This document shows positions 32,886 to 40,951 of a stretch of 54,512 nucleotides of DNA, piece after piece; position 1 is the first letter of the stretch, and every line of letters begins with the position of its first letter. This DNA comes from Oceanobacillus damuensis (GTDB taxonomy: Bacteria > Bacillota > Bacilli > Bacillales > Amphibacillaceae). Where the stretch lies: positions 1-54,512 of the forward strand of contig NZ_LQNF01000031.1 of the NCBI RefSeq assembly GCF_001618145.1, given 5' to 3'. The notes beneath the pieces are model-generated. The model worked only from the letters and a program-made list of their open reading frames with translations, was not told the DNA's origin and searched no databases. Both the position numbers and the translations under genes were made by a program.

Positions 32886-34265
32886 ATGAATCCGGACAGA
32901 TATGAAGAAACGTATGAAGAAAAGTATAAAGAACAGTTTGAGATCATCCAAACATCCTTGACTGAAGAAAACATCGAAAAATTCCGTTTGGATTTCCTGG
33001 AAATGCATCCCTACGACCAGGCAATGTTTTTTATGGATCAGGATAATAAAGGTCGTGAAAACATCTATGCTTACCTGTCACCCGGGGAAATGTCTGAAGT
33101 GATGATCAATATTGAGTTGGAAGATGTGACAGATTTTTTCCCGGAAATGGATCCAAGATATGCTGCGATGGTATTTTCTGAAATGCCTGCAGATGACGCG
33201 GTCGATATTTTGAATGAACTGGATAAGGAAGAGGTTGCGAGCTTCCTGACAATTATGGATAAAGAGGCAGCAGATGAAATAAAACAACTGCTGCATTATG
33301 AGGAGAAGACTGCCGGTAGTATCATGACTACCGAGTATGTCGCGATTTATAAAGACAAGACAGCGAAAGAAACGATGCAGCTGCTTAAAACAGAAGCTCC
33401 AGATGCAGAAACGATTTATTATCTGTTTGTGCTTGATGAGCTAAAACGCCTCGTTGGAGTTGTATCCATCAGGGATTTAATTGTTGCCGAAGATCATATT
33501 TTGATTGAGGAGATAATGAGTACAAAGGTGGTAGCTGTTTCGGTCGCAAAAAATCAGGAAGATGTCGCCCAAATGTTCAGGGACTATGATTTTCTTGCAC
33601 TGCCAGTTGTTGATTTTCAAAATCACCTCCTTGGGATTATTACTGTCGATGATATCCTGGATGTCATGGAGGAAGAGGCAAGTGAAGATTATACACGGAT
33701 GGCTGCGATGTCAGATACTGACCGAAAAGATGATACGGCATTTACGGCTGCAAAAAAAAGACTTCCATGGCTGATTATATTATTGTTTTTGGGACTTTTC
33801 ACTGCAAGCCTGATCGGCAGGTTTGAAGCAACCTTGAATCAGGTTGCGGTACTCGCTATCTTTATTCCTTTAATCGCGGGGATGGCCGGAAACACAGGGA
33901 CACAGGCTCTCGCAGTTGCAGTCAGAGGGATCGCGACAGGAGAATATGGCAACCAGGGTAAGATGAAATTGATTATGCGTGAAGCATATACCGGATTAAT
34001 TACAGGAACAGTATGCGGCATACTGATTGCTGTAGTTATCTATGTGTGGCAGGGCCATCTGTTTCTCGGTTTACTTGTCGGCTTTTCCATCCTGGCCTCA
34101 CTGATTGTAGCGACACTTGCAGGGTCTTTGATTCCAATCATCATGCACCGGTTCAACATCGACCCAGCAGTAGCTTCCGGGCCTTTTATCACAACTGTAA
34201 ACGATATTATCTCGATATTAATTTATTTTGGAATGGCAACAACATTTATGGGATATTTAACTTAA
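32886..34265 (+). CDS. mgtE: Magnesium transporter MgtE
   Basis: This 459-aa Mg channel/transporter has an N-terminal superhelical sensor domain (~1-125) with repeated acidic segments. A CBS pair follows (~130-250; V-A-I-Y-K-D, then I-T-V-D-D-I-L-D-V), and then five transmembrane helices with the conserved P-L-I-A-G-M-A-G-N-T-G-T-Q pore segment. The start is ATG 32886 behind AAGAAGG. No M-box (ykoK-type) riboswitch is recognisable in the 230-bp leader, unlike B. subtilis mgtE. It replaces yjbQ (a CPA2 antiporter) found at this place in B. subtilis. Confidence 0.96.
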   Translation: MNPDRYEETYEEKYKEQFEIIQTSLTEENIEKFRLDFLEMHPYDQAMFFMDQDNKGRENIYAYLSPGEMSEVMINIELEDVTDFFPEMDPRYAAMVFSEMPADDAVDILNELDKEEVASFLTIMDKEAADEIKQLLHYEEKTAGSIMTTEYVAIYKDKTAKETMQLLKTEAPDAETIYYLFVLDELKRLVGVVSIRDLIVAEDHILIEEIMSTKVVAVSVAKNQEDVAQMFRDYDFLALPVVDFQNHLLGIITVDDILDVMEEEASEDYTRMAAMSDTDRKDDTAFTAAKKRLPWLIILLFLGLFTASLIGRFEATLNQVAVLAIFIPLIAGMAGNTGTQALAVAVRGIATGEYGNQGKMKLIMREAYTGLITGTVCGILIAVVIYVWQGHLFLGLLVGFSILASLIVATLAGSLIPIIMHRFNIDPAVASGPFITTVNDIISILIYFGMATTFMGYLT

Positions 34266-34274
34266 GAAAAAAAG

Positions 34275-34313
34275 CAGAGCATCCTTCCGTTTGGGAGGAT
34301 GCTCTATATTTTG
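34275..34313 (+). terminator. Terminator of mgtE
   Basis: AGAGCATCCTTCC pairs with GGGAGGATGCTCT around a 4-nt loop, followed by ATATTTT. Confidence 0.88.
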
Positions 34314-34353
34314 GGGAACGGGCAGGGAGTACGGGATACAGCGCTCGACAATA

Positions 34354-34384
34354 TTCGACAAAAACCGGGTAGTGACAGGCACTG
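34354..34384 (+). repeat. Short REP-like repeat C, copy 1
   Basis: TTCGACAAAAACCGGGTAG followed by TGACAGGCAC. The first 18 bases recur at 39109-39128 (CTCGACAAAATCCGGGTAG). Such GACAGGCAC-type palindromic fragments are common between Bacillaceae genes. Confidence 0.55.
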
Positions 34385-34456
34385 TTCGTAATTATAACAT
34401 TTCGGTAGGTGGGTTCATATAATGGGTTGAGGAAAAAAGGAAGGAGAGAATGATAC

Positions 34457-34948
34457 ATGGCAGAGAAGAAATTTGCCAATGAACCGTTACTTTATATTCA
34501 TCAACCAAGTACTGGCGGTACTCAGGCTCCGATGCAGCATAAGTATATGAGCAAGAAAAGGAAAGCCAAGGAAGATAAGGCCGTTGAGGAAGAGAAACCT
34601 GTCAAGAAAAAGATCAGCAGACGTACTTCTTCATTTCAGCAGGAGCCTGCAACAGATAAAACGGCAGTAGCCAAAGAGGAACAAATAGATAAGGGTTCAG
34701 AGGAAACGAAGTCTGAAAAACGCAAAAGCTTCAAGGAAATGGATATACCCGAGAAGATAGATTATTTTACGAGCAGGCCAGCATATGCACCTCAGGTCAG
34801 ATGTGAAATAAAGTCCAAAGGAAAAAACTATAGGGGATTGATCACAGGTTTTGAGGAAAATATGGTATTTGTGAAAGTCTCTAACAGAAAAACGCCTATT
34901 TCCATACCTCTTGATGAGATAAAAGATATACAAATACTTGGGTTTTAA
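34457..34948 (+). CDS. cotO: Spore coat protein CotO
   Basis: This 163-aa coat protein has a very basic/acidic low-complexity middle (K-K-K, E-E-E and K-R-K runs, ~30-95). The C-terminal domain D-I-P-E-K-I-D-Y-F-T-S-R-P with C-E-I-K-S-K-G-K-N-Y-R-G is typical of CotO. In B. subtilis CotO is needed for outer-coat/crust assembly and lies beside cotZ. Here cotZ/Y is the next gene, convergent. A CATATAATG element at 34416 is a fair sigma-K -10. The SD is AAGGAGAG before ATG 34457. Confidence 0.88.
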   Translation: MAEKKFANEPLLYIHQPSTGGTQAPMQHKYMSKKRKAKEDKAVEEEKPVKKKISRRTSSFQQEPATDKTAVAKEEQIDKGSEETKSEKRKSFKEMDIPEKIDYFTSRPAYAPQVRCEIKSKGKNYRGLITGFEENMVFVKVSNRKTPISIPLDEIKDIQILGF

Positions 34949-34950
34949 AG

Positions 34951-34991
34951 AAAAACACCATTGAGGAGAAAATCTCCTAATGGTGTTTTTT
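34951..34991. terminator. Bidirectional terminator between cotO and cotZ/Y
   Basis: AAAAACACCATT(G)AGGAG pairs with CTCCT(A)AATGGTGTTTTT; A- and T-runs on both sides can stop both converging genes. Confidence 0.9.
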
Positions 34992-35004
34992 AAATGCACA
35001 TTTG

Positions 35005-35472
35005 TTAGTTAAATGCATTGATTGCTGGTAGGCAAGTTACATGGCAGAAGCAGTCGAGATCAACAGTGATGCAAATTCCTGTTGCTTCAAGGTCCTTGGT
35101 GCTTTGGTCTGTAGGATCTTTCAGATGGTCATGCCCGCATGTTTCACCGTCTTTTAACAGTAATTCAAGCACTGCGCAATTATCGTCATCAACTTTTTTC
35201 ACTCGGAAAATGAAGCTGGACACGATATCACCGATCTTACCATTGTCTCTTGGAGCCCCAAATCCTTTAAATGGTTTACAGTCTTTGCAATATAAAATTA
35301 CTGGTACTGTATCTAAACCATTAACCGCGTCAGTCTCACCAAGCAACTCACTGATTGACTGCTCACAGCTCGTGTCACAGCAATTTTCCACGATATCATT
35401 TTGTGCTTCTACAATGTCTTTTAAAATATCGGCTACACAGTTACCTGTATCGAATTTTTTTCCACAACCCAT
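35005..35472 (-). CDS. cotZ: Cysteine-rich spore coat protein CotY/CotZ family
   Basis: This 155-aa protein has 13 cysteines (C3, C12, a C-C-x-x-x-C cluster at 31-36, C-x-x-C near 62, F-C-H near the C-terminus), the CotY/CotZ hallmark. The core P-V-I-L-Y-C-K-D-C-K-P-F-K-G-F-G is conserved. These proteins form the disulfide-linked outer crust of the spore. B. subtilis has both cotY and cotZ; only one is present here, so cotZ versus cotY is uncertain. A textbook sigma-K promoter lies upstream. SD GGAG before ATG 35472. Confidence 0.9.
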   Translation of the reverse strand: MGCGKKFDTGNCVADILKDIVEAQNDIVENCCDTSCEQSISELLGETDAVNGLDTVPVILYCKDCKPFKGFGAPRDNGKIGDIVSSFIFRVKKVDDDNCAVLELLLKDGETCGHDHLKDPTDQSTKDLEATGICITVDLDCFCHVTCLPAINAFN

Positions 35473-35512
35473 GAAAAATAACTCCTTTCGCTAAATGAAT
35501 TTACTTTCCTTA

Positions 35513-35542
35513 TAGGATATGTGTCATGTCTTGGATGGTGTG
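35513..35542 (-). promoter_or_regulatory. Predicted sigma-K promoter of cotZ/Y
   Basis: On the minus strand CACA (-35; 35542-35539), 17 bp, CATATCCTA (35521-35513). The -10 is an exact CATA-N3-TA match. This fits late mother-cell expression. Confidence 0.7.
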
Positions 35543-35750
35543 GGCATATGTATATTTTTCGTCCTGGCAGTCTTAAGGAAGAAAATATGACGCAACAGCA
35601 TATAATAATAGAGAATAAAAATTTACCGAATACAATGATTATTTTTCCATGGAAAAGGGTAAAGAAATATAGATAGTTATTCAAGAACGCCCATAAAAAA
35701 ATCGTTTTATGCGAAATAATATTATAATTAACTGATAAGGGGTGAGGAAT

Positions 35751-36002
35751 ATGGGATATATATTACCGATTGACCACTTTCAATATAATGATTATCAGAA
35801 GCGGATTGTACAGCAAAAGGATAACAAGCACCATATTGAGGGCCCGTTCAAAGTTATACTGAATACACAGCATGAAGAGATTTCAAGCAAATATGACACA
35901 ATGAATAAGTCATCTACTGAAAATATCCAACCCCACAATGCTTCAGAAGCATTATTTGGTACATTGACTGGCAAAGGGAGAAACTTTAGTGAGCAAGCAT
36001 AA
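35751..36002 (+). CDS. Conserved small hypothetical protein
   Basis: This 83-aa hydrophilic protein begins M-G-Y-I-L-P-I-D-H-F-Q-Y and has no membrane segment. ATG 35751 follows AAGGGGTGA. M-G-Y-I-L-P starts are familiar from small uncharacterised Bacillaceae proteins, and its place beside coat genes suggests a sporulation role, but no domain is recognised. A hairpin follows the stop. Confidence 0.65.
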   Translation: MGYILPIDHFQYNDYQKRIVQQKDNKHHIEGPFKVILNTQHEEISSKYDTMNKSSTENIQPHNASEALFGTLTGKGRNFSEQA

Positions 36003-36010
36003 ATGCAATA

Positions 36011-36046
36011 AAAAACACTCATTAGCTTATTGTAATGAGTGTTTTG
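36011..36046. terminator. Terminator after the 35751 gene
   Basis: AAAACACTCATTA pairs with TAATGAGTGTTTT; the T-run is short. It may also serve the convergent DUF421 gene. Confidence 0.75.
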
Positions 36047-36088
36047 CGTGAGTGAGCATATTATGGACACACTAAGCTTCCTTAAATT

Positions 36089-36799
36089 TTATTCGATATC
36101 CCATTTTTGATGGTTTCTGTTAAGAATGGGATAAATCAGAAGATCTTGGCCCTTCTCATACTCCACATGGAATATATCTTCAATTCGATCGTAGCCTTGT
36201 TCTTTTAATTTCTCTCTCAGCCAGTCCTCTGTCAGGTTTTTCTCTTTCAGGTTATCATGAATAATTTCCCCGTCATTTATTAAGGTTGTCGGTAAGTTAA
36301 CCTCCTGGGCAGAAAGCCTCATATCTTTCCGGTTCGGTGTCTGATAATCAGATTTTCGTAAAACAGAGATGGTACCGTTCGCTTCCAATATGGCAAATTC
36401 AACCTCACGCAGGGAGAATACATCTTTTGCCCGGAGTAAATGCTGAAGCTGATTAATATCAAGCTTATTTTTTTTCATTGTATCCCGGATAAGCTTTCCA
36501 TTATAAATCACAATTGCCGGATCGCCTTCAATCAGGTGTCGTGTTTTTTTATGCTTTTGAGTGATGATTTCAGTAGAGTACATCAATACACCGTATACCC
36601 CGACGACAAATCCGATTTCAGGTATTCCCGCATTCTCATCGAATAAGGCATTCCCTACAAGTTCTCCTAATAATAAAGCAGAAATAAAATCAAAAGGTGT
36701 AATCTGATTAATTTGTGATTTTCCAAGGATTTTGGTAATTATAAATAATGCTATGAAACCAAATATCGTTTCAATAAACATAGAAAAATATCCAGTCAT
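36089..36799 (-). CDS. DUF421/YetF-type membrane protein (first of two)
   Basis: This 236-aa protein has three N-terminal hydrophobic helices (~5-85), then two soluble YcaP/DUF421 repeats. These include D-P-A-I-V-I-Y-N-G-K-L, L-L-R-A-K-D-V-F-S-L-R-E-V-E-F-A-I and P-T-T-L-I-N-D-G-E-I. Family members are B. subtilis YetF, YrbG and YkjA; function is unknown, several being expressed in sporulation or general stress. A paralogue lies at 46575-47273. ATG 36799 follows GGGGACGGG. Confidence 0.85.
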   Translation of the reverse strand: MTGYFSMFIETIFGFIALFIITKILGKSQINQITPFDFISALLLGELVGNALFDENAGIPEIGFVVGVYGVLMYSTEIITQKHKKTRHLIEGDPAIVIYNGKLIRDTMKKNKLDINQLQHLLRAKDVFSLREVEFAILEANGTISVLRKSDYQTPNRKDMRLSAQEVNLPTTLINDGEIIHDNLKEKNLTEDWLREKLKEQGYDRIEDIFHVEYEKGQDLLIYPILNRNHQKWDIE

Positions 36800-36980
36800 C
36801 GTTTCCCGTCCCCTTACAATAACATTCAGCTTTTAGTTTTACCTGAAAGGGTAAAAACATGCATGGAAATAGCTCCGATATTTGGATGGGTTGGAAATCC
36901 AGATAAAGGGTCAAGAAGTATTAAGGCATATGGATTCGCAATTGTGCTTATGCGGCTGTTCATGAGTAAGAATTATTGCA

Positions 36981-37018
36981 AAAAAGGTGTATCACGAGGA
37001 GCGTGATACACCTTTAAT
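36981..37018 (-). terminator. Terminator of the yjcH-yjcG-yjcF unit
   Basis: Perfect 14-bp stem AAAGGTGTATCACG/CGTGATACACCTTT with T6 on the minus strand. It is 256 nt beyond the yjcF stop; repeat A lies in between, as if it had inserted into the 3' untranslated region. Confidence 0.8.
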
Positions 37019-37103
37019 TCACAAGCGGATAAAACTCTTGCCTACATAAAAACAACTAAGCATCCGCCCCAGCGTTGTTGGGCGTTCGTATTTTATTGAA
37101 AAT

Positions 37104-37165
37104 AAGAAAGTATCAATTTTGGCAGCAATTAATTTTTACACATAGACAGCCACGTCCAGCTTCGG
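37104..37165 (+). repeat. Dispersed intergenic repeat A, third copy
   Basis: AAGAAAGTAT, TTTTGGCAGCAATTAATTT, TTACACATAGACAGCC and ACGTCCAGCT match the left end of the 22952 element almost base for base. The right part differs. Confidence 0.7.
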
Positions 37166-37273
37166 TTCCTAGAAACTCCCGTCATAAGCAATGGACATTC
37201 CAAGCACGAAAACCATGCGCTTTCCAGTCCCTTGCTAGCGTTGAGTTTCTAAACAGTCACCTCCGCTTTTGTT

Positions 37274-37696
37274 CTAAAGCTCTTTTATCATTGTCACATG
37301 TGGGATTCCTGCATCCAGAAATTTACCGGATACTGTTTTATATCCCAATTTTTTGTAGAAAGCCTCTGCATGGGTTTGTGCATTGAGTTTCGCTTTGTTA
37401 TATCCTTTTCCTGTAATCATTTTTTCCATTTCCTGGATCAATTGTTTACCATGGGAGTGTCCACGGTATTCTTTGAGCACACAAATGCGTTCAAGCTTTC
37501 CATATTCGTCAACAAAACGAAGACGGCTTGCAGCTATTGGAGTTTCGTCGTCAAAGGCAATAAAATGCATAGCTGTTGCGTCATGCTCATCCAATTCTTC
37601 TTCTGGCGGTACGCGTTGTTCTTCGACGAATACTTTCATTCTGACTTGATACGCATGCTCAAGTTCTTCTCTTTTTTCTGCTGTTTTGATGATCAT
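37274..37696 (-). CDS. yjcF: GNAT acetyltransferase YjcF
   Basis: This 140-aa GNAT protein has V-R-x-x-V-F-V-E-E-Q-R-V-P near the N-terminus. The acetyl-CoA loop (R-G-H-S-H-G-K-Q-L) and the F-Y-K-K-L-G-Y-K C-terminal motif follow. It matches B. subtilis YjcF (ElaA-like). Its ATG overlaps the yjcG stop by 4 nt, so the two are translationally coupled. The substrate is unknown. Confidence 0.88.
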   Translation of the reverse strand: MIIKTAEKREELEHAYQVRMKVFVEEQRVPPEEELDEHDATAMHFIAFDDETPIAASRLRFVDEYGKLERICVLKEYRGHSHGKQLIQEMEKMITGKGYNKAKLNAQTHAEAFYKKLGYKTVSGKFLDAGIPHVTMIKEL

Positions 37697-38211
37697 ACCT
37701 TTTCCTTTCCAAATACAAATGTTTCATATACTGTCCAAGATCCATTTTCAAGCTGATACAGTAACTGGAAACGATCAACTTTATCTTCAAAGTGAAACTC
37801 ATCCATTTCCAGTCTGCCAAGAACGTCTGAAAATTCATCATGCAAAAGTTCCTGGGCAATCGTAATATGTGGAACAAACGGATGCTCAGAGTTGTCCTCG
37901 AACTTTCCTTTCTGCATTTTCTCCTGCAGGTCCATTAAAGGCTGAACCGGTTCAACCTTGAAATAAATTGTGTTCGTTACCGGCGCAAATGTTCTCACTT
38001 TATCAATATTGATTGTAAAAGGATCCGTTGCATTGGCGATTATCTTGAGCTCGGTAATCAATTCATTGATTTGTTCATCATCTGCCTCAAACGTTTCTTT
38101 CAGAGTTATATGTGGCGGTATCAAAGAATAGTGAGGGTCATAGCGCTTTCTAAATGCGTTTGCCTGATCCTGAATCGGTTTTGACGGAAATATAGCAATC
38201 CCATAATTCAT
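37693..38211 (-). CDS. yjcG: 2H phosphoesterase / 2'-5' RNA ligase family protein YjcG
   Basis: This 172-aa protein has two H-x-T motifs (P-P-H-I-T-L and V-P-H-I-T-I), the catalytic pair of the 2H phosphoesterase superfamily acting on 2',3'-cyclic phosphates or 2'-5' bonds. B. subtilis YjcG has this fold; its substrate is undefined. It is coupled to yjcF downstream and follows yjcH with a ~90-nt gap on the same strand, as in B. subtilis. Confidence 0.92.
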   Translation of the reverse strand: MNYGIAIFPSKPIQDQANAFRKRYDPHYSLIPPHITLKETFEADDEQINELITELKIIANATDPFTINIDKVRTFAPVTNTIYFKVEPVQPLMDLQEKMQKGKFEDNSEHPFVPHITIAQELLHDEFSDVLGRLEMDEFHFEDKVDRFQLLYQLENGSWTVYETFVFGKEKV

Positions 38212-38303
38212 AAGAAAACCTCCTGCATCCTGATTTTATACATGATGACTTAATATATGATGTAGTTTTATTTAGTATAGCAAAAATCACTCAAGAACAA
38301 AAA

Positions 38304-39029
38304 TTAATGAAACATCGTAGTTAAAACCCGTGGCATATCTTTTTGCCAATATTTCCAAGTATGCTCACCGGATTCAATTTCGTTGTAATAATAAGTGGAG
38401 CCTTTAGATTCCAGCAGCTCATGAAGCTCGCGGTTTGGCTTGAGAAAATCAGCTTTATCTCCATCTGTTGTGGTGACCACAGTTTCTTTCTCCCCGATCG
38501 TATGGTAAATATCGATGGAATGAAGATCTTTAGCATTTTTAACGGTTTCCATCACTTTCCCATCAACGTAAGGAGATTGCATGACGACCTTGCCGAACGT
38601 ATTTGGATAGTTGATCGCAGTCATCAATGCGAGCGTACCTGCGAGTGAATCGCCCATTAAAGCCCTTGACTGTCCCATATGGTATGTCGGTATCATTTCA
38701 TCCAAGAGAGGTACAACTTCATGAATAAGAAACTTTGTATATGCTTCATTTTGTTCACCGCTTGGATGATATTTCTCCCTCCGGTCATATCTGTCCTCGT
38801 AATGAATTCCGGCAAATACGGTATTTGTTATTTCCTTACTTTCATGCAGTCTGTCACTTAAAGTGGCAATTCTGCCCATTTGAAAATAGTCATCCCCATC
38901 TTGCATGATACAAATAGAATATTTATACATAGAGGAAAATGACTCTGGCTGGTATACTTTGATTGTCATTGTTTCATTCAGATAACGGCTTTCGATTTCT
39001 CTTTCGACCATCTTTCCTTTTCTGCCCAA
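38304..39029 (-). CDS. yjcH: Esterase-family alpha/beta hydrolase YjcH
   Basis: This ~241-aa hydrolase of the esterase D/Fes type has the nucleophile elbow M-G-D-S-L-A-G. A late H-T-W supplies the likely catalytic His, with a D upstream. A TTG at 39029 is well spaced from GAGGTG and fits the YjcH N-terminus; ATG 39011 is the alternative. It heads the yjcH-yjcG-yjcF unit. The physiological substrate is unknown. Confidence 0.85.
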   Translation of the reverse strand: MGRKGKMVEREIESRYLNETMTIKVYQPESFSSMYKYSICIMQDGDDYFQMGRIATLSDRLHESKEITNTVFAGIHYEDRYDRREKYHPSGEQNEAYTKFLIHEVVPLLDEMIPTYHMGQSRALMGDSLAGTLALMTAINYPNTFGKVVMQSPYVDGKVMETVKNAKDLHSIDIYHTIGEKETVVTTTDGDKADFLKPNRELHELLESKGSTYYYNEIESGEHTWKYWQKDMPRVLTTMFH

Positions 39030-39108
39030 AAATATACACCTCAATCATCTAGTTATCTATGCACATACTTACTCTTAGTCTATCACTAACATGCTCTGCC
39101 TGTCACGT

Positions 39109-39130
39109 CTCGACAAAATCCGGGTAGTGG
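39109..39130 (+). repeat. Short REP-like repeat C, copy 2
   Basis: CTCGACAAAATCCGGGTAG matches 34354-34373 with one or two differences. GCCTGTCACG just before it is the complement of the GTGACAGGC that follows copy 1, so both are fragments of one palindromic element. Confidence 0.55.
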
Positions 39131-39133
39131 TAC

Positions 39134-40951
39134 CTATCTCAACTGCCCTTTATACAATTCGTAGTAATGTCCTTCAAGGTTAATCAGCTGTTCATGGCTT
39201 CCTTTTTCGATAATTTCACCGCCGTCCATCATAATAATCGTGTCTGCATCCTGGATCGTGTTCAATCGATGTGCAATGACAAAACAGGTTCTGCCCTTCA
39301 TCAGACGCTCTAATGCATCCTGGATTTTCAGTTCAGTAATTGTATCAATATTACTCGTAGCTTCATCCAATATGAGGATGGCGGGCGCTGCAAGCAGTGC
39401 CCTTGCGATTGTTAGCAATTGTTTCTGACCTTGACTGATGCCGCTTCCGTCCTGATCAAGAACGGTGTCATAACCATCGGGAAGTTTCCTAATGAAATCA
39501 TGTGCATTTGCATTTTTTGCCGCATTTTCAACCTCTTGATCCGTTGCTTCCAGCCGTCCATAACGGATATTATCCCGTATGGTACCATGGAAGAGGAAGG
39601 CATCCTGCAATACAAATGCCATATGCTGGCGAAGACTGCTTCGCTTAATATTTTTCAAATCCACTCCATCGAGCTTGATTTTCCCGCTATCATAATTGTA
39701 AAAACGAGAGATCAAATTAATGATCGTTGTTTTACCAGCCCCCGTATGCCCGACAAAGGCAACGGTTTCGCCAGTCCTTGCTTCAAAACTGATCCCCTTC
39801 AGTATAGGTGTATCCTCATAACCGAAAGAAACGTTGTCAAATTTAATATTTCCCTTTGTACCGGAAATTTCAATTGCTTCAGCTTCATCGATTTCTTCCT
39901 GGGTTTCATCCATTATATTAAATACGCGCTCTGCACCGGCAATTGCTGAGAGCAACACATTAAACTGGTTGGAAAGCTCATTGAGCGGGCGGGTGAACTG
40001 ACGTGCATACTCTGTAAAAATAACAATAATACCTACTGTCACAAGCTGCTGGTCTGTAACGATAACAAGAATACCACCGACCAAAGCAATGAGACCGAAA
40101 CTGAGGAAGTTCAGCATATTCATGATTTTTGGAATGAAACCGGCAATTGTCAGCGCCCAGAAGCCTGTTTTCTTCAGTTCATTATTTCTCTCTTCGAATT
40201 GACCAATGACCTTGTCTTCCTGGGAATAGGTTTTGACAACATGCTGGCCGGATACAATTTCTTCCACGTAACCATTCACGTCACCAAGGTTTTTCTGCTG
40301 CAATTTATATAATGGACCGGTTCGTTTCGTTATCCACTTCATCGCGAGAAACATTGCAGGTATCACAGACATCGTCACAACAGTCAATATCGGACTCAAA
40401 TAAATCATCACTGCAATTGTCCCGACTAGTGTCAGCACACTGGAAAAAATCTGGATAACCGATGTATTCAATGTATTATTCACATTATCTATATCATTGG
40501 TTAACCTGCTCATCAATTCCCCATGCTGCCGCTTGTCAAAAAAGGAAATAGGCAGACGATGGAACTGTTTGAAGAGGTCCTTCCTCAGTGTATAAACTGT
40601 ATTTTGGGCAATACCGATCATCCAGAAATTCTGTAAAAAAATCGATAATGAATGGAACAAATAAACGATAATCAATGAAATCAACAGCATACCAAGTCCA
40701 GATGTTTCCTGGGTAACAATAAAATCATCGATCGCCATCCCGACAAGGAACGGACCGAGAAGCGCTAACCCTGAGCTTGCCAAAACCATGAGGATGACGA
40801 GGGAAAGCTTCATTTTTTCCACTGCTAAATAGGCCCATATTCTTTTTAGCGTAGCCCCCATATTTTCAGCTTTTTTCTTATTATCTATCTCAACATGTTC
40901 CAAAGAAATTCTCTCATACTGAAAAGGAGCTTTTAATGAATTACTTGCCAT
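39134..40951 (-). CDS. ABC exporter subunit, YfiC type (catalytic half)
   Basis: This 605-aa half-transporter has six transmembrane helices followed by an ATPase domain. Walker A is G-H-T-G-A-G-K-T-T and Walker B is I-L-I-L-D-E-A-T-S with the catalytic Glu. The signature is I-S-Q-G-Q-K-Q, not L-S-G-G-Q. With its partner (40941-42671), which has canonical L-S-G-G-Q but Asp for the catalytic Glu, it forms an asymmetric heterodimer with one degenerate ATP site. ATG 40951 follows AAAGGA and overlaps the partner's stop by 11 nt. It resembles B. subtilis YfiC; a multidrug or lipid substrate is likely but unproven. Confidence 0.93.
   Translation of the reverse strand: MASNSLKAPFQYERISLEHVEIDNKKKAENMGATLKRIWAYLAVEKMKLSLVILMVLASSGLALLGPFLVGMAIDDFIVTQETSGLGMLLISLIIVYLFHSLSIFLQNFWMIGIAQNTVYTLRKDLFKQFHRLPISFFDKRQHGELMSRLTNDIDNVNNTLNTSVIQIFSSVLTLVGTIAVMIYLSPILTVVTMSVIPAMFLAMKWITKRTGPLYKLQQKNLGDVNGYVEEIVSGQHVVKTYSQEDKVIGQFEERNNELKKTGFWALTIAGFIPKIMNMLNFLSFGLIALVGGILVIVTDQQLVTVGIIVIFTEYARQFTRPLNELSNQFNVLLSAIAGAERVFNIMDETQEEIDEAEAIEISGTKGNIKFDNVSFGYEDTPILKGISFEARTGETVAFVGHTGAGKTTIINLISRFYNYDSGKIKLDGVDLKNIKRSSLRQHMAFVLQDAFLFHGTIRDNIRYGRLEATDQEVENAAKNANAHDFIRKLPDGYDTVLDQDGSGISQGQKQLLTIARALLAAPAILILDEATSNIDTITELKIQDALERLMKGRTCFVIAHRLNTIQDADTIIMMDGGEIIEKGSHEQLINLEGHYYELYKGQLR

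Larger units (their letters stand above)
36800..37273. other. Intergenic region between DUF421 gene and yjcF
   Basis: No gene is seen. It holds the minus-strand terminator of the yjc operon (36981-37018) and a copy of repeat A (37104-37165). AT-rich sequence next to 36800 should contain the DUF421 promoter. Confidence 0.5.

Noticed and set aside
35018-35494. Plus-strand frame opposite cotZ/cotY
   Set aside because: Cysteine codons on the coat gene strand create an open complement; serine-rich low-complexity product with no SD.
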